Below are positions 1-8,026 of a DNA stretch of 64,000 bases, one piece after another. A model generated the notes under the pieces. That model was not told the origin of the DNA and searched no databases. It saw only the letters and a list, made by a program, of their open reading frames with translations. The position numbers and the translations under genes are program-made. Position 1 is the stretch's first letter, and each line of letters opens with the position of its first letter. The DNA is from DASYFG01 sp036498565 (GTDB taxonomy: Bacteria > Bacillota > Bacilli > Lactobacillales > Lactobacillaceae): NCBI GenBank assembly GCA_036498565.1, contig DASYFG010000004.1:310001-374000 (forward strand). Direction: 5' to 3'.

Positions 1-459
1 TTGATTGTCGGCGCTAATGTGCAAGAAGAAATTGGTTTGCGCGGTAGCCACGGTGGCGTGAATTTGATGAAACCGGATATTTTCTTTGCGGTTGATTCAT
101 CAGCGGCCGATGACACAGCTGGTGCCGCTGGTAAACAAGGCGTGTTGGATCAAGGCACGTTGATTCGGGTGTTTGATCCAACGGTGGTGACGCCATTGCG
201 TTTGAAAGAATTTTTGTTGAGTGTGGCCGAAGACAATCACATTCCTTATCAATATTTTGTGTCACACGGTGGCACGGACGCGGCGAGTGCGCAAGTTGAA
301 TTAACTGGTGTACCAAGTGTGGCGTTGGGCGTTGCCTCGCGTTATATTCACACGCACCAAACGGTTTGGTCGATTGCTGATTTTGAAGCCGCCCAAGCAT
401 TTATTGAAGCGATTGCCCAAAACCTAGACAAGAGTGCATTGGAGTTGATTTTGCAATAA
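1..459 (+). CDS. pepA: Glutamyl aminopeptidase, M42 family (3' part)
   Basis: C-terminal 152 residues of an M42 metallo-aminopeptidase; the reading frame is already open at base 1, so the N-terminal part lies upstream. Family features seen are VQEEIGLRG (paired glutamates, catalytic base and metal ligand), FFAVDSSAAD (bridging metal aspartate region), HGGTDAASAQ, and RYIHTHQ with the last metal histidine. M42 enzymes are cytosolic di-metal exopeptidases; the lactic-acid-bacterial PepA form removes N-terminal Glu/Asp residues. The stop codon overlaps the start of the next gene by one base, so the two are probably cotranscribed. Family assignment is firm; PepA rather than another M42 member is inferred. 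Confidence 0.88.
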   Translation: MIVGANVQEEIGLRGSHGGVNLMKPDIFFAVDSSAADDTAGAAGKQGVLDQGTLIRVFDPTVVTPLRLKEFLLSVAEDNHIPYQYFVSHGGTDAASAQVELTGVPSVALGVASRYIHTHQTVWSIADFEAAQAFIEAIAQNLDKSALELILQ

Positions 460-1604
460 TGATAACAAAATTCAAACAATTGGATTGGTGGATTGCCGGC
501 CCGTATTTGATTTTAAGTGTGATTGGGATTGTCATGGTTTTTTCAGCGAGCTCAAACATGGCGTCCGGATCCGCGATGGTTTATTTGTTAAAACAAACCG
601 CCTTCGTTGGTGTTGGCATTGCGGCGATTGTCTTTTTGCTTTCGTTGAACATGCAGGCGTTGCGGCGCATGATTGCAACGCCGACCGTGGTTTACTTGCT
701 AGGTGGTGTGTTATTGGTGACGGAATTTTTGCCAGCGGTCAACGGGGCGCACGGTTGGATTCCTTTGCCGGGTTTTAGTTTGCAGCCCGTTGAATTTTTC
801 AAAGTTTTTTTGATTATTTACATCGCTGATTTCATGAGCAAACATCCGTGGCAAATCGGACGTGGTTTAACGCAACAAAGTTTGTTCCAGCCGAGTCGAA
901 ATCATGCTTTTTGGCCGATTTTGGGTAGTTTTGGCTTGATTTTCATTTATCCGGATTTAGGAAACTTGTTTATTACCGGCGTGATTGTGTTGGTTTTGCT
1001 GCTGTTGAGCGGCATGCGGCGCTGGTGGGCCTTTATTGTCAGTGCTGGCGCGCTGATTTTAGGCTTTTTGTTACCAAAAGTGCTGGCGTTGTTGCATTTG
1101 AACGGTGCGTCGCATTATCAACTGGGGCGTTTAACGGCTTTTGTGAATCCTTGGGAAAATGCGGACGCCGGCCACCAATTGATTATTGCTTATTATGCGA
1201 TTGCGCACGGTGGGTTGTTTGGCGTTGGCTTGGGAAATTCGATTTTGAAGCAGGGTTATTTGCCTGAACCAAACACGGATTTTATTATGGCCGTGATGGT
1301 TGAAGAATTAGGCGCCGTTTTGACGACGGTGGTTTTGTTGTTGGAATTTCTTTTGATTTGGCGGATTATGTTGTTGGGCATTCGCCAATCACAGCAGTTT
1401 TACCGCTTATTATTGTTTGGTTTGGCGACGTTCTTGTTCGTGCAAATCTTAGTTAACTTTGGCGGTGTATTAGGCATTTTGCCAATTACTGGAGTGACGT
1501 TCCCGTTCATTTCTTATGGTGGTTCGTCATTTTTGGTCTTAAGTATTGCGGTTGGTTTGGCGTTGAACATATCTAATCGCCGAAAGAAAGTTGGAGGTGG
1601 CTGA
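459..1604 (+). CDS. ftsW: SEDS peptidoglycan polymerase FtsW/RodA
   Basis: Polytopic membrane protein of 381 residues with about ten hydrophobic segments. SEDS signatures are present: LQPVEFFKVFLIIYIAD, GLGNSILKQGYLPEPNTDFI (YLPExxTDFI), VEELG, and the C-terminal PITGVTFPFISYGGSS. SEDS proteins polymerise lipid II glycan strands together with a class B penicillin-binding protein. Placement immediately before ylbG-rsmD-coaD matches the ftsW locus of lactobacilli and bacilli rather than the rodA locus, so FtsW is preferred. The start overlaps the preceding stop by one base, and the stop overlaps the ATG of ylbG, indicating translational coupling. Confidence 0.85.
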   Translation: MITKFKQLDWWIAGPYLILSVIGIVMVFSASSNMASGSAMVYLLKQTAFVGVGIAAIVFLLSLNMQALRRMIATPTVVYLLGGVLLVTEFLPAVNGAHGWIPLPGFSLQPVEFFKVFLIIYIADFMSKHPWQIGRGLTQQSLFQPSRNHAFWPILGSFGLIFIYPDLGNLFITGVIVLVLLLLSGMRRWWAFIVSAGALILGFLLPKVLALLHLNGASHYQLGRLTAFVNPWENADAGHQLIIAYYAIAHGGLFGVGLGNSILKQGYLPEPNTDFIMAVMVEELGAVLTTVVLLLEFLLIWRIMLLGIRQSQQFYRLLLFGLATFLFVQILVNFGGVLGILPITGVTFPFISYGGSSFLVLSIAVGLALNISNRRKKVGGG

Positions 1605-1912
1605 TGACATTTACCATGACAAAACGCCGTGCGGTGTATGTTTATTTGAAAAATATGCGCTACGCGAATATGATGCGCAAGTTCGGTGATGTGACTTACA
1701 CGTCACGCAAAATGAATTTTGTGATGTTGTATTTAGATGACGCACAAGTTGACAATACGGTTGAGCAACTCTACAAATATAAGTTCGTGCGCAAAGTGTT
1801 GATTTCACCAAAACCTGACATCAATCCGGATTTTGATAATGTGCACGATGCGGTCTTTTTTGAAAATTATGTCACGGAAGGAGAAGATGCTGATGCGAGT
1901 GGTGGCCGGTAA
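1604..1912 (+). CDS. ylbG: YlbG family protein (DUF2129)
   Basis: Cytosolic protein of 102 residues. Family features are the N-terminal RRAVYVYLKNMRYANMMRKFGDVTYTSRKMNFVMLYLD and a central KYKFVRKVLISPKPDI. YlbG is a widely conserved Firmicutes protein of unknown biochemical role, nearly always just upstream of rsmD and coaD, as here. The ATG overlaps the ftsW stop (TGATG). A second in-frame ATG at 1616 gives MTKRR and could be the true start. The 3' end overlaps rsmD by 20 bases. Confidence 0.85.
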   Translation: MTFTMTKRRAVYVYLKNMRYANMMRKFGDVTYTSRKMNFVMLYLDDAQVDNTVEQLYKYKFVRKVLISPKPDINPDFDNVHDAVFFENYVTEGEDADASGGR

Positions 1913-2459
1913 ATTTCGCGGATTACGTTTGGAAGCAGTGAGCGGGGACGCGACGCGCCCCACGACCGACAAAGTAAAAGAAGCGATGTTTAGCATGTTG
2001 ATGCCATATTTAGATGGCGGTCAAGTGTTGGATTTGTACGCTGGGACGGGCGGTTTGAGTATTGAAGCGGTTTCGCGAGGCATGGATGCGGCGATTTTGG
2101 TCGATCGCCAATTTGCGGCTGCCAAAGTCATTACCGCAAATATTGATAAAACTCACGCGCCAGAAAAATTCACATTGTTAAAAATGCCGTCGCAACAAGC
2201 TTTGGCAAAGTTCGTGACCGAAGGTGAAACGTTTGATTTAATCTTTTTGGATCCACCGTATGCCAAAGAAACGATTGCCGCAGATATGAATTTTTTGGCG
2301 GATCATGGTTTGTTAAATGATGGCGCGATTGTAGTGGCTGAAAGTAACGACGCGGCGAATTTGCCGGCTGGTGATGCGCGATTTGACGTGATTACGCAAA
2401 AGCATTACGGGATTACGGTCGTGACTATTTATGAATTTTCGGAGGACGGACATGAGTAA
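1893..2459 (+). CDS. rsmD: 16S rRNA (guanine(966)-N(2))-methyltransferase RsmD
   Basis: SAM-dependent methyltransferase of 188 residues that modifies G966 of 16S rRNA. Visible features are the N-terminal MRVVAGKFRG, the SAM-binding LDLYAGTGGLSIEA loop, and the catalytic motif FLDPPY of N2-guanine methyltransferases. The frame extends upstream to 1833, but the ATG at 1893 is chosen because GGAAGGAG at 1876-1883 sits nine bases before it and MRVVAGKFRG is the usual RsmD start; ATG 1887 is a close alternative. It lies inside the ylbG-rsmD-coaD operon. Confidence 0.92.
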   Translation: MRVVAGKFRGLRLEAVSGDATRPTTDKVKEAMFSMLMPYLDGGQVLDLYAGTGGLSIEAVSRGMDAAILVDRQFAAAKVITANIDKTHAPEKFTLLKMPSQQALAKFVTEGETFDLIFLDPPYAKETIAADMNFLADHGLLNDGAIVVAESNDAANLPAGDARFDVITQKHYGITVVTIYEFSEDGHE

Positions 2460-2931
2460 AGCAGTATTTGCGGGGAGTTTTGATCCCTTGACCAACGGAC
2501 ATTTGGACATTATCGAGCGCGCGAGCGCTTTGTTTGATGAAGTTGTGGTGGGCGTGGGGACGAATTTGTCCAAAGCGCCACTTTTTCAACCGGATGAAAA
2601 AATCGCGTTGATTGAAACCGCGATTGCGCATTTGCCAAACATCAAAGTCCAAACGATGAGCGGTTTGACCGTTAATTTCATGAAAGAAATTGACGCGCAA
2701 TATTTGGTGCGCGGGTTGCGTAACACCACGGATTACGAATACGAACGCGATATTGCGACGATGAACTTTAGTTTGGCGGGTGTTGAAACGGTTTTGTTAA
2801 TGGCAAAGCCGGAAAATCAAAACATTTCAAGCTCAATGTTAAAAGAAGTCGCCAAATTCGGCGCAGACATCAGCCGTTTAGTGCCGGCCAACATCGCCAG
2901 CGCTTTGAAGGAACGCTTATATGAAAAATAA
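2452..2931 (+). CDS. coaD: Phosphopantetheine adenylyltransferase
   Basis: Fourth step of coenzyme A synthesis: ATP plus 4'-phosphopantetheine gives dephospho-CoA. The 159 residues carry the nucleotidyltransferase motif AGSFDPLTNGHLDII (T/HxGH type), the substrate loop YLVRGLRNTTDYEYE, and the C-terminal ISSSMLKEVAKFGADIS corresponding to the ISSTxVKE motif. Length fits the family. The ATG at 2452 follows GGAGGA by six bases and overlaps the end of rsmD; the 3' end overlaps the next gene by 11 bases. Confidence 0.95.
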   Translation: MSKAVFAGSFDPLTNGHLDIIERASALFDEVVVGVGTNLSKAPLFQPDEKIALIETAIAHLPNIKVQTMSGLTVNFMKEIDAQYLVRGLRNTTDYEYERDIATMNFSLAGVETVLLMAKPENQNISSSMLKEVAKFGADISRLVPANIASALKERLYEK

Positions 2932-4000
2932 AAAGCAAATAATTGGTTTTGGCGCGATTTTTTTGATTATCGCGGCCGCCGTGACGTTACTTTGGCCGGT
3001 CAACGGTTATGTGGAAAGTCCAGGGCGCGCGGATAATTTGGCGAATTTTGTCAAAATTGATGGTCATCAAGACAATGGCAAAGGCGCATACCGCATTACA
3101 TCAGTTTATTTAAGCAAAGCCAATGTGTTTGGTTATCTGAAAACAAAAATTGATCCACATACCGCTTTTGAAACGACCGCTGATATTACGGGTGACCAAG
3201 ACGACGCGACGTATGCCAAAATTCAAAATTTTTACATGCAAAGCGCCATCGCCAACGCGGAACAAGTCGCGTATAGCAAAGCCAATCAGCACGTGAAACT
3301 CGATTACCGTGGCATTTACGTGCTCAGCGTCAGCGATAAGTCAACTTTCAAAAATAAAATTGAAGTGGGCGATACAATCACGAAAGTCGACGGTCATCAC
3401 TTTGACAATTCGACCGGGTATATCAACTATTTAGCCGACAAAAAAACCGGCACGGCGATCACGTTAACGTATCAACGCGACGGTAAAACCGCGACGGCCA
3501 AAGGCAAAACCATCAAATTGCCCAACACAGCCGACAAACAATATCCAAAAGGACGTTACGGCGTTGGCGTGACGTTGACGGATGACGTGCAAGTGACGAC
3601 CAAGCCAAAAATCACAGTTGATCCCGGCCAAATCGGCGGTCCTTCGGGTGGTTTGATGTTCAGTTTGCAAATGTACGATCAATTAACGGGAAAAAATATC
3701 CGTGCTGGACGGAACATCTCAGGGACTGGCACGATTGATGCCAAAGGCAACGTCGGCGAAATTGGCGGCATCGACAAGAAAATTATCGCTGCCAAAAAAG
3801 CCGGTTCGACCGTTTTCTTTGCCCCATATCTTGAGCCAACCAAAGAGTTACTCAAGTATGAAGAAAACCACCAAACCAACTACCAAATGGCAGTTGCCAC
3901 CGCCAAAAAGTACGCGCCAAGCGTCAAAGTTATTCCGGTGCGTACTTTCCAAGACGCGTTGAACTATTTGGAAAACGGGACGATTATCGACACAAAGTAG
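2921..4000 (+). CDS. PDZ-Lon membrane-anchored protease (YlbL/SepM type)
   Basis: Extracytoplasmic serine protease of 359 residues. Residues about 5-27 form a membrane anchor ending in VNGYVESPG, a PDZ domain lies around 120-210, and the C-terminal third is a Lon (S16) catalytic domain. The Ser-Lys dyad is visible as the serine in GGPSGGLMFSL and a lysine in GGIDKKIIAAKKAG. No ATPase domain is present, as expected for this subfamily. In streptococci the SepM homologue trims a secreted competence peptide; the substrate here is unknown. Coupled to coaD by an 11-base overlap. Confidence 0.88.
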   Translation: MKNKKQIIGFGAIFLIIAAAVTLLWPVNGYVESPGRADNLANFVKIDGHQDNGKGAYRITSVYLSKANVFGYLKTKIDPHTAFETTADITGDQDDATYAKIQNFYMQSAIANAEQVAYSKANQHVKLDYRGIYVLSVSDKSTFKNKIEVGDTITKVDGHHFDNSTGYINYLADKKTGTAITLTYQRDGKTATAKGKTIKLPNTADKQYPKGRYGVGVTLTDDVQVTTKPKITVDPGQIGGPSGGLMFSLQMYDQLTGKNIRAGRNISGTGTIDAKGNVGEIGGIDKKIIAAKKAGSTVFFAPYLEPTKELLKYEENHQTNYQMAVATAKKYAPSVKVIPVRTFQDALNYLENGTIIDTK

Positions 4001-4044
4001 CAGACATGTTACACTAAATTTATTCAATAACTAGGAGACTTATC

Positions 4045-4581
4045 ATGTCAGTAGAAACAGTCACACAACGTTTGCAAGCGATTAAAGACGGTAACAAAGT
4101 GCCTTCTGTTGCCGGTGCGCGCAATGTGTATTTGGCAGCCGGTTGGTTTAGCGATGAACAAGAAGAAAGTTTGGTGGCACTTTACCAAGCTTTGTCAAAT
4201 AACCCAACAGTCGGGACAATCCACGTGCCTTTGTTGAACCAATACGAAGGTGTCAACCCAATTGTTGACGGCGAATTCAACCCTGATTTTGAATGGGCAG
4301 TGATGACGTACAAAGCTGACGTGATTGCTATGCAAAATGCCGACATGTTGGTTGGGGTTTTGGAAGTGGCTAATCCCGATTCAGGGACGGCTTTTGAAAT
4401 CGGCTACATGGTGGCCGCTAACAAGCCAGCCGTTGTGATTGGTCATGGTGACATGGACAAAGACGCGATGAACTTGATGCCTGCAATCGGCGCCAGTTTG
4501 GTGTTGGATAATGTTGATGAAATCAACGGTTTGGATTTGACGAACTTGCCAATGCGTAAGTTTGCTCACAAAATTATTTAA
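4045..4581 (+). CDS. Nucleoside 2-deoxyribosyltransferase
   Basis: Transfers 2-deoxyribose between purine and/or pyrimidine bases in nucleoside salvage. The 178-residue protein shows VYLAAGWFSDEQEE near the N-terminus and DSGTAFEIGYMVA with the catalytic glutamate of the family; the length is typical. It has its own ribosome site (AGGAG, ten bases before ATG) and is followed by a strong hairpin terminator, so it is probably monocistronic. Whether it is type I (purine only) or type II cannot be told from the sequence. Confidence 0.88.
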   Translation: MSVETVTQRLQAIKDGNKVPSVAGARNVYLAAGWFSDEQEESLVALYQALSNNPTVGTIHVPLLNQYEGVNPIVDGEFNPDFEWAVMTYKADVIAMQNADMLVGVLEVANPDSGTAFEIGYMVAANKPAVVIGHGDMDKDAMNLMPAIGASLVLDNVDEINGLDLTNLPMRKFAHKII

Positions 4582-4583
4582 TT

Positions 4584-4609
4584 AAAGCACGCAGTTTGCG
4601 TGCTTTTTG
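4584..4609 (+). terminator. Rho-independent terminator
   Basis: Stem AAAGCACGC / GCGTGCTTT with a short loop followed by a T-run, directly after the deoxyribosyltransferase stop. Confidence 0.85.
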
Positions 4610-4625
4610 TTTGACCAATTATTTT

Positions 4626-4637
4626 GATAGCGCTATC
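4626..4637. promoter_or_regulatory. Perfect 12-bp palindrome, possible operator or cre-like site
   Basis: GATAGCGCTATC is a perfect palindrome 45 bases before the next gene. With its flanks it matches the catabolite-responsive element pattern WTGNNARCGNWWWCAW at all but one position. Binding by CcpA is inference only. Confidence 0.3.
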
Positions 4638-4681
4638 CTAATAAAAACGGCTGAAGGCGACCTGGTCGCAGAAACGGGTAG

Positions 4682-5062
4682 ATGAGCATGAGAAAAAAAG
4701 TGGTGCTAAGCGCTTTAATTGGCGTTGCAACGGTTGGTGGTTTGACGTATTGGCAGACGGATGGCGTCGGACTGACGCCTGCTTCTAGCATTAAACAAGT
4801 GATTCAACCCGGACAAACGGTTGCTAGCATAACTGATGGTGCGGGCAATACCACAACCGCTGTGCCGGGTGGTTTGAGTGATGAAAGCTTAATGACAGAT
4901 CAACAAAAAGAAGCTTTGAAAGTATCTGTCAAAGGCGCAGCGGGTACATTTCGCGTGATTCACAAAGATGGCACGTACGATATTTTGGATCCTGATGTGG
5001 ATGCAGATTACGTGATTCAACCGACGGATGTTGTCCGCAAAGTCATGCCAGCAACTAAATAA
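4682..5062 (+). CDS. Small secreted or membrane-anchored protein of unknown function
   Basis: 126 residues, not recognised. A basic start (MRKK) and hydrophobic stretch VVLSALIGVATVGGLTYW form a signal peptide or anchor. The mature part is acidic and hydrophilic, ending in repeated short elements (IQPGQ, VIQPTDVVRKVM). No cell-wall sorting signal is visible. The start may be ATG 4682 or 4688. No standard ribosome site lies close by: AAGG at 4654-4657 is followed by a 13-bp inverted repeat (4657-4669) and then 12 bases to ATG, while GGGT at 4676 is a weak candidate for ATG 4688. Terminators lie on both sides, so it is a single gene. Confidence 0.55.
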   Translation: MSMRKKVVLSALIGVATVGGLTYWQTDGVGLTPASSIKQVIQPGQTVASITDGAGNTTTAVPGGLSDESLMTDQQKEALKVSVKGAAGTFRVIHKDGTYDILDPDVDADYVIQPTDVVRKVMPATK

Positions 5063-5090
5063 AAAAGCACGCTATGACGCGTGCTTTTTT
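5061..5090. terminator. Bidirectional terminator
   Basis: Stem AAAAAAGCACGC / GCGTGCTTTTTT between the two convergent small genes, with A- and T-runs on both flanks. Confidence 0.85.
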
Positions 5091-5313
5091 ATTGCAATAA
5101 TTCAAAATACAATTTGCCACTCGGCGTCAAATGCACGCCTGTGTCCGTGAACGTCACATAACCGGCGTCAACCAGCGCCATTAAGGGATCTAAAATCATC
5201 CGCGAGTTCAAAAACTGATGTAATTCAGCGGCCGCTGCTTGATTTTGTTCAAATTCTGCTTGATAAATCGTGCGCAACAAGGTTAAATTTTGATAATTTT
5301 GTTCTAAAGTCAT
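5089..5313 (-). CDS. Small winged-helix-like protein, unknown function
   Basis: 74 residues, no family recognised. The N-terminal half is helical and rich in Gln/Ala (QAEFEQNQAAAAELHQFL). The C-terminal half, DAGYVTFTDTGVHLTPSGKLYFELL, looks like the recognition helix plus beta-wing of a winged helix. It has a plausible ribosome site (AAGGAA) and a shared terminator, supporting it as real. A DNA-binding role is a guess from shape only. Confidence 0.5.
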   Translation of the reverse strand: MTLEQNYQNLTLLRTIYQAEFEQNQAAAAELHQFLNSRMILDPLMALVDAGYVTFTDTGVHLTPSGKLYFELLQ

Positions 5314-5351
5314 GCGTCATTTCCTTTTTAAAAGTAAGTATAACATAGCCC

Positions 5352-5380
5352 TTGGCAGACGCGCTAGAATCGCGTATGAT
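5352..5380 (+). promoter_or_regulatory. Sigma-A promoter for the GNAT gene
   Basis: TTGGCA (5352-5357), a 17-base spacer, then TATGAT (5375-5380), 30 bases before the acetyltransferase start codon. Confidence 0.7.
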
Positions 5381-5409
5381 AAGGTTATTCTCATTTTAAG
5401 GACGAACAA

Positions 5410-5925
5410 ATGACAACTACTTTTTTACGCCGCGCCGTCGCGCAAGATTTACCAGCAATTATGCCGCTCATTGAAGCAGGTCGTGCATTTTTAGCCACGC
5501 AAAAGATCGATCAATGGCAAAATGCGTATCCTGCCAGCGCTGATATTGCCGCGGATATCGCCCAAAATGTCGGGTACGTGTTAGTCGTCGACCAACAAAT
5601 TGCCGGGTACACCGCGCTAATTATTGGTGAAGAAACGGCTTATACGAACATCGAACAAGGTGCGTGGGAGCGGCCACAGGCAACGGATTACGCGGCTTTG
5701 CATCGAATTGCGATGAGTCAGGATTTTCGCGGACAAGGTTTGACGCGTTTGCTGTTTAATTCGGCGTTCACTTTGCTGCAAGCGCGTGGGATTTTTGATG
5801 TGCGCGTGGACACCCATCCTGAAAATACGGTTATGCAACATGTTTTGACCAAGCAAGGGTTTGTGAAGCGGGGCGTGGTGCAGTTTGAAGGGGCGCGTTG
5901 GGCGTACCAATTATTGTTAGCTTAG
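5410..5925 (+). CDS. GNAT family N-acetyltransferase
   Basis: 171-residue acetyl-CoA-dependent acyltransferase. The GNAT core is visible: LHRIAMSQDFRGQGLTRLLF holds the Q/RxxGxG/A acetyl-CoA pyrophosphate loop, and DVRVDTHPENTVMQHVLTKQGFVKRG is the C-terminal beta-bulge region with the HPxN seen in many small GNATs. AAGGA lies eight bases before the ATG, behind a good promoter. The substrate cannot be predicted. Confidence 0.8.
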   Translation: MTTTFLRRAVAQDLPAIMPLIEAGRAFLATQKIDQWQNAYPASADIAADIAQNVGYVLVVDQQIAGYTALIIGEETAYTNIEQGAWERPQATDYAALHRIAMSQDFRGQGLTRLLFNSAFTLLQARGIFDVRVDTHPENTVMQHVLTKQGFVKRGVVQFEGARWAYQLLLA

Positions 5926-5940
5926 AGACAAATTTTGGCC

Positions 5941-5969
5941 TTGACGACCTTACTAAAAATTAGTATGAT
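5941..5969 (+). promoter_or_regulatory. Nitroreductase promoter with inverted repeat in spacer
   Basis: TTGACG (5941-5946), a 17-base spacer, then TATGAT (5964-5969). A perfect 15-base inverted repeat (TACTAA-AAA-TTAGTA, 5951-5965) fills the spacer and the start of the -10 box, where a repressor would block RNA polymerase. Confidence 0.7.
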
Positions 5970-5998
5970 AACTATATAAAAGTAAGGAGCGTCTTAAA

Positions 5999-6601
5999 AT
6001 GGACAAATTTTTAGATTTAGAAAAGCAACGCCGCACACACTACGCTTTGGGGCAAAACGTAACGTTGAGTGACGAAGAATTGACAGAGTTGGTAAACCAA
6101 GCTGTCAAACACGCCCCTACAGCTTTCAACAACCAAACGGTGCGGGCCGTATTGGTTTTGGGTGACAAGCAAGACAAATTGTGGGCCTTGACGGCCGAAC
6201 GTTTGCGCAGTGAAGTGCCGGACGAAGCTGCTTACCAAAGCACAGTCAAAAAGTTGCAAAGCTTCGGCGCCGCCTATGGAACGGTTTTGTTCTACACGGA
6301 TTCAGATGTGGTTGAAGAATTTGAAGAAACTTTCCCATTGTACGCCGCTAATTTCTACGACTGGTCTGAACAAGGCCAAGGAATTGCGCAAATGGCAACG
6401 TGGTTGTCTTTGACCGAAGCTGGTTTAGGCGCCAACTTGCAACACTACAATCCATTGATTGACGAATTGGTGGCCGCTGAATTTGACATTCCAGCGCACT
6501 GGCGTTTGCGCGCGCAGATGAACTTTGGTTCAATCGAAGGTGAAGCGAACCCGAACAAAACATTTAACGAAGATCACGACCGTATTCGCGTTGTGAAGTA
6601 A
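5999..6601 (+). CDS. Nitroreductase family protein (Frm2/Hbn1-like)
   Basis: FMN-dependent oxidoreductase of 200 residues. The N-terminus (RRTHYALGQNVTLSDEELTELVNQAVKHAPTAFNNQTVR) and KLWALTAERL match the fatty-acid-repression-mutant type of nitroreductase, a compact subgroup associated with redox and lipid stress. The FMN contacts would be the RR near the start and the AFNNQ loop. It has a strong promoter with an apparent operator in the spacer, and a terminator shared with the convergent MFS gene. The electron acceptor is unknown. Confidence 0.85.
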   Translation: MDKFLDLEKQRRTHYALGQNVTLSDEELTELVNQAVKHAPTAFNNQTVRAVLVLGDKQDKLWALTAERLRSEVPDEAAYQSTVKKLQSFGAAYGTVLFYTDSDVVEEFEETFPLYAANFYDWSEQGQGIAQMATWLSLTEAGLGANLQHYNPLIDELVAAEFDIPAHWRLRAQMNFGSIEGEANPNKTFNEDHDRIRVVK

Positions 6602-6603
6602 GC

Positions 6604-6634
6604 AAAAAGCTGACTTGTTGAGTCAGCTTTTTTT
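6604..6634. terminator. Bidirectional terminator
   Basis: Stem AAAAGCTGACT / AGTCAGCTTTT between the nitroreductase gene and the convergent MFS gene; the latter's stop codon lies within it. Confidence 0.85.
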
Positions 6635-7867
6635 GATGGCCGCGACATCTCGATATCGCCACCAAATCAATAAAGTTAGTCCGGCCAAAAGTAATCCCGT
6701 TACTAGATAAATCGGGGCCGGTGTTAACAAACCGAACAAAATACCATAAAAAATTGAACCTACGGGGCTTAAAATAGCACCTAAGGTTGTTTGCAATGTA
6801 AACACGCGACCTTGTAAGTGATTAGGAATTTGTTGCTGCAACAATGATAAGATTGGTGTGTTTTTGATTACGACCAAAATGCCTGCTGCCAAATTATAGA
6901 TGGAAAATAAAATAACGTTCGTTAAATGTGAGGTTTGCAACCATTGCGGCAATCCGAATAAAATCAGTGATAATCCAAGAACGACTGTAGCTAACCATGA
7001 TGCGCGTGCAGGAAAAATAAATTGTGGTCGAATGGATAAATACAAACCACTTAACAACATACCGACACCGAATGCCATCTCTGTCAATCCAAACTCAGCA
7101 TTAGTCATGTGCAAGAAGGTGACTTCAGTGAACGCCATACCTACGTTGATACTGGCGATAAAAAAGTTTGTTGTAACGTTACTCAACGTTGTTGCTTGGG
7201 GTAATCGTGTACGTAGCACATATGCTAGACCAGCTTTGAAATCCTGAAAGAGACTAGTTTCACGTTTTAAGTATGTTGTTTTCGCGGGAACAAACGCAAA
7301 ATCTAAACGTAAAAAGCAAATAAGCGTCAATATTTCCGTAATGAGCATCATTAAACTAAAACCTTCAAAGGGCAAGATACTAAAGAAAATAGCGCCCAAA
7401 ACAGGACTTAGAATATTTGCAATAGAAGCGCTTGTTTGATTTAAAGAGTTAACACGATGGAGAGCATTGTCAGTCACAAGCTTATTCAATGAGGCTTGCA
7501 ATGTACTACTAGTGAAAAGTGCTGTAATACGTAAAACTGTGACTAAAATGAAAATTTCAAACAAGAAAAATTGAGGCAGAAATTGATCTAAAAGTGAGAA
7601 ACTAAGTAACGCACCAATATTAAAAAATTGACTAAAGCGAATGATTTTGGCATGATCAAATCGATCAATTATTGCACCAGAAAACGGCAACAAAGCAAGC
7701 ATCACTACGGGGCCAATTATTAAAACGAACGAGTAGATAGCAGATGAACCAGTGAGCTTTAATAAATACAAGCCAACCCCAAATTCAAACATGGTACTGC
7801 CTAATGTTGTCGCTAAGTTTCCAGTTACTAAATTAAAAGTTTGTTTCTTTAATGTGGATTTTATCAT
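6623..7867 (-). CDS. MFS transporter, MefA/EntS-like efflux type
   Basis: 414 residues with about 12 hydrophobic segments. The N-terminal domain has FGVGLYLLKLTGSSAIYSFV and a loop FSGAIIDRFDHAKIIRFSQ, equivalent to the MFS G-x-x-x-D-R motif. Sequence style fits the MFS_3 group of macrolide or siderophore exporters. There is no Shine-Dalgarno; a TATACT box ends only six bases before the ATG, so the mRNA is probably leaderless. The substrate cannot be predicted. Confidence 0.78.
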   Translation of the reverse strand: MIKSTLKKQTFNLVTGNLATTLGSTMFEFGVGLYLLKLTGSSAIYSFVLIIGPVVMLALLPFSGAIIDRFDHAKIIRFSQFFNIGALLSFSLLDQFLPQFFLFEIFILVTVLRITALFTSSTLQASLNKLVTDNALHRVNSLNQTSASIANILSPVLGAIFFSILPFEGFSLMMLITEILTLICFLRLDFAFVPAKTTYLKRETSLFQDFKAGLAYVLRTRLPQATTLSNVTTNFFIASINVGMAFTEVTFLHMTNAEFGLTEMAFGVGMLLSGLYLSIRPQFIFPARASWLATVVLGLSLILFGLPQWLQTSHLTNVILFSIYNLAAGILVVIKNTPILSLLQQQIPNHLQGRVFTLQTTLGAILSPVGSIFYGILFGLLTPAPIYLVTGLLLAGLTLLIWWRYRDVAAIKKS

Positions 7868-7873
7868 AGAAAA

Positions 7874-7879
7874 AGTATA
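7874..7879 (-). promoter_or_regulatory. -10 box placing transcription start at the MFS start codon
   Basis: TATACT on the minus strand ends six bases upstream of ATG 7867. The usual start site 6-7 bases below the box falls on or beside the A of ATG. No clear -35 is visible. Confidence 0.45.
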
Positions 7880-8026
7880 CCCGATAATTGATTGGAATGA
7901 TATAAAAAAATGACCTATTTTTTAGTGGAATCATTATAATTTTATTGTGTCTTAATTTAGAAAACGGCGGATATGTTACAATTAAAGACAGATATTTGAT
8001 GAATTAGGAAGGAAAGGTGACGCTCG

